DNA of 64,000 nucleotides from JBFHIJ01 sp963678775 (GCA_963678775.2 CAXXGR010000007.1:496001-560000), one strand, 5' to 3'; numbered from the stretch's first letter, positions 54,471 through 63,657 are shown. Notes: generated by a model from the sequence alone, not told the origin. Translations and numbers: made by a program.

Positions 54471-55685
54471 ATGATAGAAACTGAAATTAATACTAAGCCT
54501 TATATATTAGTCGTAGACGATATTTTAAAAAATCTTAAAGTCATTGGTAATATACTATTAGAAAATGATTATGAAATATCTTTAGTTTCAAATGGATTTG
54601 AGGCATTAGAATCTTTAAAATCAGATAAACCTGATTTGATCCTTTTAGATATAATGATGCCTGAAATGGATGGCTATGAAGCTTGTCGTAGAATAAAAGA
54701 AAATCCGACAACTGCTGACATTCCTATTATTTTTATAACTGCCAAATCTGAAACGGAAGATATTGTAGAAGCTTTTAGAGCCGGTGGTGTAGACTATCTA
54801 ACGAAGCCTTTCAATAGAGAAGAGCTACTGGTCCGAGTTAAAACTCATATAGATTTGAAAAGAAGCAGAGATGAAAGCAAATTACATGCAACTCAAATGA
54901 CAAAACTTAATGAACAACTTTCTGCAATTAATAACGAAAAGCAAGCTCTCTTAAATACATTAGAAGAAGATTTAAGAATTGCTTCTGAGTATATAGAATC
55001 GCTTTTACCAAATAAAGTTGATAATACTTTAATAAAGTCAGATTGGATGTTTATTCCTGCAACAACATTAGGTGGTGATTCTTTTGGCTTTCATTGGGTT
55101 GATGACGATCATCTTGCAATGTATCTATTAGATGTATGCGGGCATGGAGTAGGTCCGGCATTGCATTCTGTTTCTGTGTTAAATAATCTAAGAAGTCAGA
55201 TACTACCAGATACCGATTTTACAAGCCCGAAGTCGGTTATTTCTAATCTCAATCAAGTATATCAAATGAGGAACCACAATAATATTTACTTTACGATGTG
55301 GTATGGTGTATATAACAAAATAAATCACAAGATGAAATACGCCTCAGCTGGTCATCCACCGGCATTGCTATTAAATAGTACGGATGATGCTATAAGTCTT
55401 TTCACAAGGAATTATGTAATAGGTGCGGAAGCTATTATGGGATATGTAGAAGAAGAAGTAGATGTCAAAAAAGGAGCTAAACTTTATATATTTTCTGATG
55501 GTACTTACGAGGTATTCAAAACAGATAGAGTACCTTGGGACGTAGAATCGTTGCATCTCTTTTTAAAAGAAAAGAATGGTGCAGGAAAAGATGAGCTAAA
55601 AGAGCTTTATAGTCATCAGGTAAAGGTTAACGGAAGCCCTAATTTAGAAGATGATTTTTCTATACTAAAAATTGTTTTTAAGTAA
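54471..55685 (+). CDS. receiver-PP2C phosphatase (RsbU/SpoIIE-type)
   Basis: 404 residues. The receiver (about 10-125) has Asp in LLDIMMPEMDG and Lys in LTKPFN. A coiled coil (about 130-170) joins a SpoIIE/PP2C phosphatase domain (about 175-404) with GGDSFG, DVCGHGVGPALHS, SAGHPPALL, FSDGTYE and the terminal DDFSIL metal motif. Such proteins dephosphorylate STAS-domain antagonists to release partners from RsbW-type kinases. Phosphorylation by a histidine kinase would control it. The RsbW-like gene 9 kb upstream is a candidate opponent. Confidence 0.92.
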   Translation: MIETEINTKPYILVVDDILKNLKVIGNILLENDYEISLVSNGFEALESLKSDKPDLILLDIMMPEMDGYEACRRIKENPTTADIPIIFITAKSETEDIVEAFRAGGVDYLTKPFNREELLVRVKTHIDLKRSRDESKLHATQMTKLNEQLSAINNEKQALLNTLEEDLRIASEYIESLLPNKVDNTLIKSDWMFIPATTLGGDSFGFHWVDDDHLAMYLLDVCGHGVGPALHSVSVLNNLRSQILPDTDFTSPKSVISNLNQVYQMRNHNNIYFTMWYGVYNKINHKMKYASAGHPPALLLNSTDDAISLFTRNYVIGAEAIMGYVEEEVDVKKGAKLYIFSDGTYEVFKTDRVPWDVESLHLFLKEKNGAGKDELKELYSHQVKVNGSPNLEDDFSILKIVFK

Positions 55686-55686
55686 A

Positions 55687-56376
55687 TTACTTCGATAAAT
55701 ATTTCAAACTTTCTCCTATCAAAACTACAGAGAAAAGTAGTATCAAAAATCCCCATACCCAGTATGGTAGGAACAAATTTTCTGCAATTATTGCTGTATC
55801 GGATGCAAATTGTCCAACTTCCATTTCTGCATGCTCAGAAAATAGATAAGATACACTTAAATATACACTTGCTGCTGCCTGCACTGCAAGGAACTGTAAA
55901 CTAAATTTTTGTACCTTCTGTTTGGCTTTTAAGGCTATAAATCCACAGGCTAAGGAAAACACTGGTATGATAATCAGGCCGTACATAGATCTTATCCAGA
56001 TGATAGCAGAAATCATGAGGACAGCACTAATAACCCATAATAATATTTTTGTGGCATCCTTATTTTTTGATGATACAAGGAATATACTTGCTGCAATTGT
56101 AGGGCCAAAGGGACCGGCGGCGGCGACTAATGCTTTGCCGATATTTCCAAAATAGAGACTTCCACTATAACTTGCAATTCCCGAACCATCCGGAAATAAT
56201 TCTAAACTGTGAAAATTAGCACCCAGAGCAAATGCCATAAACCCATGTGCCATTTCATGAAACCAAGTGCCAAGTACAGTAAAAGGAAGTAAAATTGTTC
56301 TGCTTTCGTTGAACTGCCAAGCAATTATAGTTATAATCGTTAAGGATACAATCCACAATATATCTTTATTTTTCAT
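55687..56376 (-). CDS. M50-like membrane metalloprotease
   Basis: 229 residues from the ATG at 56376, with about six membrane helices. The zinc motif HEMAH lies in TWFHEMAHGFMAFALGA within the second helix. It resembles M50B-like membrane peptidases; the second metal ligand motif is not obvious, so activity is uncertain. It converges on the RsbU-like gene with one base between stop codons. Confidence 0.75.
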   Translation of the reverse strand: MKNKDILWIVSLTIITIIAWQFNESRTILLPFTVLGTWFHEMAHGFMAFALGANFHSLELFPDGSGIASYSGSLYFGNIGKALVAAAGPFGPTIAASIFLVSSKNKDATKILLWVISAVLMISAIIWIRSMYGLIIIPVFSLACGFIALKAKQKVQKFSLQFLAVQAAASVYLSVSYLFSEHAEMEVGQFASDTAIIAENLFLPYWVWGFLILLFSVVLIGESLKYLSK

Positions 56377-56566
56377 TATTGAGTTTAGTATGAATATCAA
56401 AATAAGGACTAAATACTCTAAAAGACTCTCAAAAAGTAAGCTTAATAGAGATTATCAATAGTAACATAAATCTATTTTCGTGCCAGTAATAATAATATAT
56501 GCAACTTATTGGGACGTTCAAACACTTACTACTTAAAGACGATTTTATTTTATCAGGAGTAAAAAA

Positions 56567-58447
56567 ATGAAAAGAATGTTTCTATTAGTTATCGCAATGT
56601 ATATTGGGATTTCTATAACAGCCGAAGCTCAGATTGACGGCAAACAAGCTCTCAAAGAATTTCATAGAAAAGAGAAAATGAGATTAACGCCAACGCAGAT
56701 TGAAAATATTTTAAAAAATAAAGAAACAGCTTCAGATTATTTAAAGAATAAATCTGATAAATATGCGGATAAACTTCAAAGCTTAGAGACTGGCGTAATA
56801 TCGCAAAGAACATATCCTGAGTCTGAATTGCACTCTGCTGTAAATCCGAGTAATCCAGACAACATTGTTGTTAGTCCCATACGTCAGAATCCTAATAACC
56901 CGATGAAGTCTCTTTCTTGCCCTGTCTTTTACACTACAGATGCAGGGACTTCTTGGAATGAGAGCTCTTTTGAAACTTTTACTTTAGGCAACAATGGTAT
57001 TCCAATGGGTGGTGGGGATCCTATGTTTACTTATGATGCTGATGGAACACTATATTTTTCTTGGATTTATTTATATGGAGAGCTTAATGGAGGAGCGATA
57101 GATTCTTTATATTGGGGGGTTTTTTGGGCATATTCTAATGATGGTGGAGTTACTTTTAAATCTGATGACGATCCAATTATAGGTAATGCCAGAGGTGCAA
57201 CTCCATTCAACGGTGGTCAGCCAATATTGTCTAAATTCCATGATAAACAATGGCTTGCTGCTGATTTGAGCAACTCTCAATATAGAAACAACGTATATGC
57301 TTCTTTGGTAACAATTAATAAGAATGAAGGCTATGTTATGCAGCTGTTCACTAAAGAAGCGGGTAAATCTAACTTTAATTATGAGCCTATTAGAATTTCT
57401 CCTATGAGTATTGGAATTGTGCAATTTGGTAGTTTGGATGTAGACAGCCGGGGATGGGTACATATTATGTTTTATGGTGAAACAGGAGGACAGGCGGCTA
57501 TGTATCACGCCGTGTCTAAAGATGGGGGTAAATCTATAGATCAAGTAACTAAGATATCTAACTTCTTTGGCACAGATCCAACTCAACTTGCTATAGATGA
57601 ACAACAAGGCAAGTCAAAGCCGACTGGTCTTTCAAGATTATACCCAGCACCTAATATAACTATCGACAAATCTGGTGGAGAATATGACGGATACTTGTAT
57701 GCTACATGGACTGCTAAAGGTGTCAATAGTAATACTAATACAGGTTTAGATATTTATTTCTCAAAATCTACAAATAGTGGTGATTCGTGGTCTGATCCTA
57801 TTATTTTGAATGATAATACAGATAATTTATATTCAGATCAGTTTTACTCTGCTCAGATGGTAAGCCCTAATGGCACTTATGCTATCGCATGGTATGACAG
57901 AAGAGAAGATAATAATAATAATAACGCACATTACTATTATACGTTCTCAAAAGATGGTGGCTCTACTTTTGACCAGAATAAAGCTGTTACTAATATACCT
58001 TCTGACTTCTCAAAAATTGGTCAAGCTAATAATAACTTTGGAATTGGTGAGTACAACCAACTTATAATTACAGATACTTACTTTATGCCAATATGGGGGG
58101 ATGGAAGAAGCAACGATGGCAATGTAAACATAATGTTTGCTAAAGAGTCATTGAGTGGAGTAGAAGATAAAGGAACATTTGGCACTCTTAATAGTGGTAT
58201 TACAATAGAGTCGATTTCTCCTATGCCTATTACTTCTCGTGCAATAGTAAATATGACTTTAAAAAATGCTGGTTCATATAACTTTGAGATTTATACTGTT
58301 GACGGCAAACAAGTATTTGGCTTGACAAAAACATTGCAGTCTGGAAATCAAAGTTTGAACTTAGATTTAAATTTGGCGACTGGTATATATTTTATCAAAA
58401 TAAGCAACGGGAATACTTATATTGGGCAGAAAATACTTGTTGAATAG
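56567..58447 (+). CDS. secreted Asp-box (BNR) beta-propeller protein with type IX sorting domain
   Basis: 626 residues with a signal peptide (about 1-22) and AGGAG upstream of the ATG. At least five Asp-box-like motifs are visible: TTDAGTSW, SNDGGVTF, SKDGGKSI, STNSGDSW and SKDGGSTF, giving a sialidase-type propeller. I do not see the FRIP motif or catalytic triad context of true sialidases, so the enzymatic role is unproven. The last ~80 residues (SISPMPITSRAIVNM, then YNFEIYTVDGKQV, then LNLATGIYFIKIS) are a type IX secretion C-terminal sorting domain, sending it across the outer membrane. Confidence 0.88.
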   Translation: MKRMFLLVIAMYIGISITAEAQIDGKQALKEFHRKEKMRLTPTQIENILKNKETASDYLKNKSDKYADKLQSLETGVISQRTYPESELHSAVNPSNPDNIVVSPIRQNPNNPMKSLSCPVFYTTDAGTSWNESSFETFTLGNNGIPMGGGDPMFTYDADGTLYFSWIYLYGELNGGAIDSLYWGVFWAYSNDGGVTFKSDDDPIIGNARGATPFNGGQPILSKFHDKQWLAADLSNSQYRNNVYASLVTINKNEGYVMQLFTKEAGKSNFNYEPIRISPMSIGIVQFGSLDVDSRGWVHIMFYGETGGQAAMYHAVSKDGGKSIDQVTKISNFFGTDPTQLAIDEQQGKSKPTGLSRLYPAPNITIDKSGGEYDGYLYATWTAKGVNSNTNTGLDIYFSKSTNSGDSWSDPIILNDNTDNLYSDQFYSAQMVSPNGTYAIAWYDRREDNNNNNAHYYYTFSKDGGSTFDQNKAVTNIPSDFSKIGQANNNFGIGEYNQLIITDTYFMPIWGDGRSNDGNVNIMFAKESLSGVEDKGTFGTLNSGITIESISPMPITSRAIVNMTLKNAGSYNFEIYTVDGKQVFGLTKTLQSGNQSLNLDLNLATGIYFIKISNGNTYIGQKILVE

Positions 58448-58462
58448 AAAAAGTTGAATATA

Positions 58463-58505
58463 TCAAAAAAGCACCAAACTAATAAATAATTTGGTGCTTT
58501 TTTGA
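58463..58505. terminator. bidirectional terminator between convergent genes
   Basis: A perfect 16-base stem, 58463-58478 with 58490-58505, with A and T runs at its base. Confidence 0.92.
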
Positions 58506-58742
58506 TTATTTGCGTTTCGAATAATTTCTATTATTTCTAACTCGGACTTTTTGTAGTTTCTCAAAAGCAACACTCATCGAGACTGCCATAAATAAGCCGA
58601 TGAAGCCGGTTGCTAATATCATCCATTCATCCATTTCAACTTCCTTCTGACCATCAACTAAATTTAGTACTAATAATATCCATAAAAGACTAAAAGCAAG
58701 GCCAGCACTTATGTAATATAATCTCTTCATAAATCTATACAT
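58506..58742 (-). CDS. small two-helix membrane protein
   Basis: 78 residues with two hydrophobic segments (about 9-30 and 42-60) and a very basic tail (VRVRNNRNYSKRK). An internal ATG at 58730 is an alternative start. It sits between gpmI and a strong terminator, so it may share the gpmI transcript. No family recognised. Confidence 0.55.
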   Translation of the reverse strand: MYRFMKRLYYISAGLAFSLLWILLVLNLVDGQKEVEMDEWMILATGFIGLFMAVSMSVAFEKLQKVRVRNNRNYSKRK

Positions 58743-58808
58743 TATGATTGTTTTTAGATTATACGAAACAGAAGAGAAAAAGTTAGAAACAACACAAAAT
58801 ATTAATAT

Positions 58809-60323
58809 CTATGCCAATACCTTACCTGTCATTTCATTTGGGATTTCTAATCCCATAATATTTAGAATCGTAGGAGCAACATCCGCTAAGACTCCGGGTT
58901 CAACTTTTTTAACATTAGAATCAATGACTACTATAGGTACAGGGTTTAACGAGTGAGCTGTATTTGGACTACCGTCATTATTAACAGCATAGTCAGCATT
59001 TCCATGGTCTGCAATAATTACTACAGAATAGTCATTTGATTTGGCTGCTTCCACTACTGATTCCAAACATTGATCAATAGCGTTAACAGCTTTTAAAATA
59101 GCCGGCAAAATGCCTGTATGGCCTACCATATCACCATTCGCAAAATTAAGACAGATAAAGTCAGTCTCTTGTTTATTAAGTTCTGCTACAATAGCATCTC
59201 TAACAAGATAGGCACTCATTTCAGGTTGCAAATCATAAGTCGCGACTTTCGGGGATGGAATAAGAATTCTTTTTTCGTTTTCAAATTCTTTTTCGCGTCC
59301 GCCACTAAAGAAAAATGTAACATGTGCATATTTCTCAGTTTCAGCAATTCTGATTTGCTTTTTACCTGCATTAGCAATGACCTCTCCTAAAGTCATCGAT
59401 ACATTGTCTTTATCATAAGCAATTTTTACATTTTTAAAAGTATCGTCGTAGCGAGTCATTGTCACGTAGTATAAATCCAAAGCCTTCATCCCTAAGTCAG
59501 GCATGTCTTGTTGTGATAATACCGTACTAATTTCTCTAAGTCTATCAGTACGGAAATTGAAACAAATTACTACGTCGTCCTTTTCTACAGTTGCAGTAGG
59601 TTTACCATTATCATCAGTGATAACTATAGGTTTGATAAATTCATCAGTGATATCATTAGAATAGGAGTTTGAAATAGCTTTTACAGGATCTGAGTTTTTG
59701 TCACCTTCACCATGCACAAGCAACTCATAGCCTAGTTTTACTCTATCCCAGCGTTTATCCCTATCCATAGTGTAATATCTGCCACAGACGGAAGCTACGG
59801 TGCCTGCTGAAGATTTTAAATGAGACTGAAGCTCTTCCATAAAGCCCATTCCACTTTTGGGGTCACAATCTCTCCCATCCATAAGTGCATGAATATATAA
59901 ATCTTCAAACTCCATAATTTGAGCCATGTCACATAAAGCATACAAGTGTTCGTTGGACGAGTGAACTCCGCCATCAGAAAGAAGCCCTAATAAATGTACT
60001 TTTTTCCCATTTGTTTTGGCGTAGTTAAAAGCTGATTTAAGTTCTTTATTATCAAAAAAGGTTTTATCCTTAATAGCTTTGTTTATTTTTACTAAATCCT
60101 GATATATTATCCTGCCGGCACCAATATTTAAATGTCCAACTTCAGAGTTACCCATCTGACCATCAGGCAAACCAACATTTTCACCGCTAGTCAAAAGCTG
60201 AGAATGTGGGGAAGTTTGAATTAATTTATTCCAGTAAGGAGTAACTCCATTATAAATAGCATCAGATTTAGATTTATCTCCGATGCCCCAACCGTCTAAA
60301 ATCATGAGAAGTGCCTTTTTCAT
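58809..60323 (-). CDS. gpmI: 2,3-bisphosphoglycerate-independent phosphoglycerate mutase
   Basis: 504 residues, normal for iPGM. Metal and catalytic motifs: LDGWGIG, the phosphoserine Ser60 in GNSEVGH, DGRDCDPKSG, and C-terminal CLNFANGDMVGHTG and IIADHGNAD. It interconverts 3- and 2-phosphoglycerate in glycolysis, needing Mn2+. GAGAG lies before the ATG. Confidence 0.97.
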   Translation of the reverse strand: MKKALLMILDGWGIGDKSKSDAIYNGVTPYWNKLIQTSPHSQLLTSGENVGLPDGQMGNSEVGHLNIGAGRIIYQDLVKINKAIKDKTFFDNKELKSAFNYAKTNGKKVHLLGLLSDGGVHSSNEHLYALCDMAQIMEFEDLYIHALMDGRDCDPKSGMGFMEELQSHLKSSAGTVASVCGRYYTMDRDKRWDRVKLGYELLVHGEGDKNSDPVKAISNSYSNDITDEFIKPIVITDDNGKPTATVEKDDVVICFNFRTDRLREISTVLSQQDMPDLGMKALDLYYVTMTRYDDTFKNVKIAYDKDNVSMTLGEVIANAGKKQIRIAETEKYAHVTFFFSGGREKEFENEKRILIPSPKVATYDLQPEMSAYLVRDAIVAELNKQETDFICLNFANGDMVGHTGILPAILKAVNAIDQCLESVVEAAKSNDYSVVIIADHGNADYAVNNDGSPNTAHSLNPVPIVVIDSNVKKVEPGVLADVAPTILNIMGLEIPNEMTGKVLA

Positions 60324-60430
60324 AAGTACTCTCCTTTATATATATTTGTTATTTATCATTACTATAGAGATGTAAGTTAGCAAAATATTTTTTGCTTATG
60401 TAATTTTAAATTTAGAAGATTATAAACAAA

Positions 60431-60465
60431 AAAAAAGCTCTGCAAACTAATGCAAAGCTTTCTTT
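60431..60465 (-). terminator. terminator after the tRNA pair
   Basis: AGCTCTGCA (60436-60444) pairs with TGCAAAGCT (60451-60459) with one internal mismatch or G-T pair; T-run on the minus strand. Confidence 0.7.
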
Positions 60466-60474
60466 TTTTTATTG

Positions 60475-60548
60475 TACCGGGGGAGGGATTTGAACCCCCG
60501 ACACTCGGATTATGATTCCGATGCTCTAACCAACTGAGCTACCCCGGC
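60475..60548 (-). tRNA. tRNA-Met (CAT), copy 2
   Basis: A complete 74-base cloverleaf: 7-bp acceptor stem GCCGGGG/CCCCGGT, D arm AGCTCAGTTGGTTAGAGC, anticodon loop ATCATAA with CAT, and T arm GGGGGTTCAAATCCCTC. The anticodon stem lacks the three G-C pairs of an initiator, so it is probably elongator Met. A CAT anticodon could also be Ile after lysidine modification. CCA is not encoded. Confidence 0.93.
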
Positions 60549-60593
60549 AACAATATTCTATATCTTTTGGACAGTAATTAATTTAAGAGTACT

Positions 60594-60622
60594 GGTACAT
60601 AATTATTTTAAAATTATGTACC
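60594..60622 (-). repeat. inverted repeat at the 3' end of the first tRNA
   Basis: GGTACATAATT (60594-60604) pairs perfectly with AATTATGTACC (60612-60622). The right arm includes the last four bases of the tRNA, so it competes with or marks 3' processing. Confidence 0.6.
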
Positions 60623-60692
60623 GGGGGAGGGATTTGAACCCCCGACACTCGGATTATGATTCCGATGCTCTAACCAACTGAGCTACCCCGGC
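60619..60692 (-). tRNA. tRNA-Met (CAT), copy 1
   Basis: Identical over all 74 bases to the copy at 60475. It begins 30 bases after the stop codon of the BFN-UVR gene on the same strand, so it is probably cut out of that messenger or has an unseen promoter. Confidence 0.93.
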
Positions 60693-60722
60693 TCCAAAAG
60701 AGAGTACAAATATAATAGATAC

Positions 60723-61322
60723 TTATTGATTATCCAAAAGTTTTTTTATTTCGTCGCGATATTTTGCTGCAGTTTCATAATCTTCATCTTCTACAGCTTT
60801 TTCTAGTTTACTATTTAAAGCTTCTAATGGAGATTCCTTTTTTGCAGGTTCTTTGGTAAATTCAACACCTGAAGCTTCTAATGTATCTTCATCTCCGTTT
60901 TCAGTATCATCTGCACCTTCAGGTAAATGCCCTGTTTCCTCTAAAATATCTCTATTTATAAAAATAGGGGCACTAAAACGTACAGCTAATGCTATAGCAT
61001 CACTTGGACGAGCATCAATACTCAAATCCATAAGTTCAAATCTTAAAGTAGCAAAGAAGGTTCCTTCTTTTAAATCATTTATGTGCACTTCACTTAAACT
61101 TCCGCCAAATGCTTCAATAATTTTTTTCAATAAATCATGAGTCATAGGCCGTGGTGGTACAACTCCTTCCATTTCAAGAGCTATTGCCTGAGCTTCGAAT
61201 GCACCAATTATAATAGGTAATCTTCTGTCGCCTTCTAATTCTTTCAAAATTAATGCGTAAGCGTTATTACTAGCCGGACTTGCAGATAATCCTAAAACTA
61301 CAACTTGTACTTTATCATCCAT
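60723..61322 (-). CDS. bifunctional nuclease (BFN/DUF151) protein with UVR motif
   Basis: 199 residues. The BFN domain (about 1-130) has LPIIIGAFEAQAIALEMEG, PRPMTHDL and ARPSDAIALAVR. After an acidic linker, residues about 160-199 form a UvrB/UvrC interaction motif (LEKAVEDEDYETAAKYRDEIKKL). BFN proteins were described as nucleases in plants; the bacterial role is unclear, but the UVR motif suggests contact with UvrA/UvrB or McsA-like partners. Confidence 0.92.
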   Translation of the reverse strand: MDDKVQVVVLGLSASPASNNAYALILKELEGDRRLPIIIGAFEAQAIALEMEGVVPPRPMTHDLLKKIIEAFGGSLSEVHINDLKEGTFFATLRFELMDLSIDARPSDAIALAVRFSAPIFINRDILEETGHLPEGADDTENGDEDTLEASGVEFTKEPAKKESPLEALNSKLEKAVEDEDYETAAKYRDEIKKLLDNQ

Positions 61323-61352
61323 GTTTACTACTTTTCATTTGTTACAGAAAAT

Positions 61353-61380
61353 AAACAGGAGCATAGATATGCTCCTGTTT
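61353..61380 (-). terminator. terminator after etfA
   Basis: AAACAGGAGCAT pairs with ATGCTCCTGTTT (61353-61364 with 61369-61380), followed by a T-rich stretch on the minus strand. Confidence 0.88.
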
Positions 61381-61420
61381 CCAAAGACTTTATTCAAATA
61401 TAAATATTGCAGGTAAAAGC

Positions 61421-62356
61421 TTAACCTAATTTTTCAGTTAACTTAGGTAAAACATCAAACACATCTCCTACGATACCGTAATCTGCTACTTTGAAAATTG
61501 GAGCATCTTTATCTTTGTTGATTGCAACAATAACTTTTGAGCTGGACATACCTGCTAAGTGCTGAACTGCTCCGGAAATTGCACATGCAACGTACAAAGA
61601 AGGTGAAACTGTTTTACCTGTTTGACCAACTTGTTCGTTATGTGGTCTCCAGCCTGCATCTACTATAGCACGCGATGCTCCAACTGCAGCTCCTAATTTG
61701 TTAGCTAAATCTTCAATAAGTTTAAAGTTTTCAGCTTCTTTAAGACCACGGCCACCAGAAACTATTCTATCTGCTTCCGAAACGTCTAATTTGCCTTCGT
61801 TTTTAGCTAATTTGGTTACTTTAACAGCTTTGTCTTTATCAGTCAAAGTAGGTGCAAATGCCTCAATTGCTACATCACTTGCATTAGATTTTGCAGCCGT
61901 GAAAACATTAGGACGTAAAGAAAATACTTTAAAATCAGTGTCAATGCCTACTTGAATCATAGATTTACCGGCGTAAACAGGTTTTTTGGCTACTAAATCA
62001 TTGCCTAAAGCAACGATATCAGATACATAACCTGCTTTGCATTTGACAGATACTCTTGGAGCTATCTCAAGTCCTGCTGCATTAGCAGGAAAAATAGCAA
62101 CATTGCAAGACTCTTTTGTTGCTACCTGAGCAAACCCTGCTGCAAGAGCTGAGGAAGAGTGATTAGTATAAAAAGGGTCTTCTAATTTAACAACTTTGGA
62201 TAATCCGTATTCACCGGCTGTTTTAATCGCAGAATCATCAGCATTTGCTATTACACCAACAACATCATTTGAAATACTACGAGCTGCTGTAATCATCTCA
62301 TAAGATACTCTTTTGAGTTCAGCTCCTTGAGCTTCTAAGTAAACTAAAACTTTCAT
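61421..62356 (-). CDS. etfA: electron transfer flavoprotein alpha subunit
   Basis: 311 residues. The FAD-binding C-terminal half shows IVSGGRGLKEAENF, GASRAIVDAGWRP, QVGQTGKTVSP, AISGAVQHLAGM and INKDKDAPIFKVADYGIVGD, all canonical. Together with EtfB it carries electrons from acyl-CoA and similar dehydrogenases to the quinone pool. It follows etfB by 25 bases. Confidence 0.96.
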   Translation of the reverse strand: MKVLVYLEAQGAELKRVSYEMITAARSISNDVVGVIANADDSAIKTAGEYGLSKVVKLEDPFYTNHSSSALAAGFAQVATKESCNVAIFPANAAGLEIAPRVSVKCKAGYVSDIVALGNDLVAKKPVYAGKSMIQVGIDTDFKVFSLRPNVFTAAKSNASDVAIEAFAPTLTDKDKAVKVTKLAKNEGKLDVSEADRIVSGGRGLKEAENFKLIEDLANKLGAAVGASRAIVDAGWRPHNEQVGQTGKTVSPSLYVACAISGAVQHLAGMSSSKVIVAINKDKDAPIFKVADYGIVGDVFDVLPKLTEKLG

Positions 62357-62381
62357 TTATATTTCTCCCATTATTTCGCTA

Positions 62382-63128
62382 TTAAATAACTTTTGCTTCT
62401 TCGCGTAACAAACGAACCAATTCTGCAATGTCTGCATCGCTGTCAGTTAATATTTTACCCACACGTTGTTTATCAGGCAATACCATAGATAAGATATTAA
62501 CTCTTTGCTCTGTATCAACCGCATCTTTTTGTTCGATAGGTTTAGATTTAGCTTTCATAATATCCGGCAGTTTTGGATAGCGAGGTTCGTTTAAACCTTT
62601 CTGAGCACTAATGATGCATGGGAGAGTAGTTTCAACTATTTCTTTACCACCTTCGATATCTCTTTCGGCAGTAACTTTATCGCCGTCTATGTCCAGCTTA
62701 GACACGACAGAAATAGATGGCATATCTAACATTTCTGCTAGCATCGAAGGCATTTGTAAAGAATCAAAATCAACGCTTTGTTTACCCATTAGTATCAAAT
62801 CAGGGTTGATTTCTTTTGAAATAGTAGCAAGGTTTTCAGCTATATAGTTAGAATCTTTTGTAGTATCACCTTTTACCAATATGGCTTTATCTACACCCAT
62901 AGCCAAGGCAGTTCTCAATACGTCTACTGCTTGGTCGGTTCCTATTGTAAGAGCTGTTACAGTGCCACCATTTTTTTGCTTTAACTGTAAAGCTTCTTCT
63001 AGAGCAAACTCATCATAAGGGTTAACAATATATTTAACGCCTTTTGATTCAATATACTTTTTGTCTGCACCAATTGCTACTCTTGTAGCTGTGTCCGGTA
63101 CTCTTGATATACATACCAAAATATTCAT
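62382..63128 (-). CDS. etfB: electron transfer flavoprotein beta subunit
   Basis: 248 residues, AMP-binding subunit. ISRVPDTATRV at the start, NPYDEFALEEALQLK, the MGKQSVDFDSLQMPSMLAEML region and LPCIISAQKGLNEPRYPKLPDIMKAK are the ETF beta signature. It heads a two-gene operon with a good promoter (63165-63192). No ETF:quinone oxidoreductase is in the window. Confidence 0.96.
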   Translation of the reverse strand: MNILVCISRVPDTATRVAIGADKKYIESKGVKYIVNPYDEFALEEALQLKQKNGGTVTALTIGTDQAVDVLRTALAMGVDKAILVKGDTTKDSNYIAENLATISKEINPDLILMGKQSVDFDSLQMPSMLAEMLDMPSISVVSKLDIDGDKVTAERDIEGGKEIVETTLPCIISAQKGLNEPRYPKLPDIMKAKSKPIEQKDAVDTEQRVNILSMVLPDKQRVGKILTDSDADIAELVRLLREEAKVI

Positions 63129-63164
63129 CTTAACTCCGGTTAATATAAATCATAACAATCTTTG

Positions 63165-63192
63165 CAAATATAAACAAATCTCTAAATTACAA
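63165..63192 (-). promoter_or_regulatory. Bacteroidota-type promoter, etfBA
   Basis: On the minus strand TTG (63190-63192), 17-base spacer, TATATTTG (63165-63172), about 36 bases before the etfB ATG. Confidence 0.6.
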
Positions 63193-63243
63193 TATATCAA
63201 AAATCAGAGAAAATGTTATAAAAATGTTCGTAATTTATAAGAG

Positions 63244-63657
63244 TTAATCTTTGCATATAAAAGAGAAGCTTTCGCTGAATTCAACAGAACGCTTTATAGC
63301 ACAAGGAGGTATGTTGTCTATTTGCCATGAAGCAGGTATAGTCATTTTGCAGATTTTTCTATCTTGAATAACTTCTATTGAAATATTGCCTTCGTAAGTA
63401 TTTACATTTTGTGAACAGCAAATGACCTGCCAAGTGAGAATTAGATGGTTTAGTTTATCCGGGGCAATTTTAATTTCTTTAGAGACAGTTTGCCCATTGC
63501 CTGCAGCCATTTTCCAATAAGTTAGAGCTTCCTGAGTTTCCTTGTGAAAAAGGCGAAATTCAGCTCCGGCCATAAGATCTTCGTCTACTGAAAAGCGAAC
63601 AAAAATATTGTTGCCTGCTGAGTTGACGATGCAATATCGGGTAACTTCTTTTTTCAA
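63244..63657 (-). CDS. uncharacterised small protein
   Basis: 137 residues, no signal peptide or membrane segment. The sequence is beta-strand-like, with five cysteines (Cys9, a Cys-Cys pair near residue 80, and two near residues 108 and 119, plus one at the C-terminus). I recognise no family. Codon use resembles the neighbours, so it looks genuine. It precedes etfB but has its own spacing of 115 bases. Confidence 0.6.
   Translation of the reverse strand: MKKEVTRYCIVNSAGNNIFVRFSVDEDLMAGAEFRLFHKETQEALTYWKMAAGNGQTVSKEIKIAPDKLNHLILTWQVICCSQNVNTYEGNISIEVIQDRKICKMTIPASWQIDNIPPCAIKRSVEFSESFSFICKD

Noticed and set aside
57896..57930. AAT-rich run as a repeat or phase-variable tract
   Set aside because: It encodes a short Asn run inside the propeller protein and the frame is intact; slippage is possible but nothing else supports phase variation.
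58744..58956. 70-residue plus-strand open frame near gpmI
   Set aside because: Most of it is antisense to the gpmI 3' end and it has no signal or motif.
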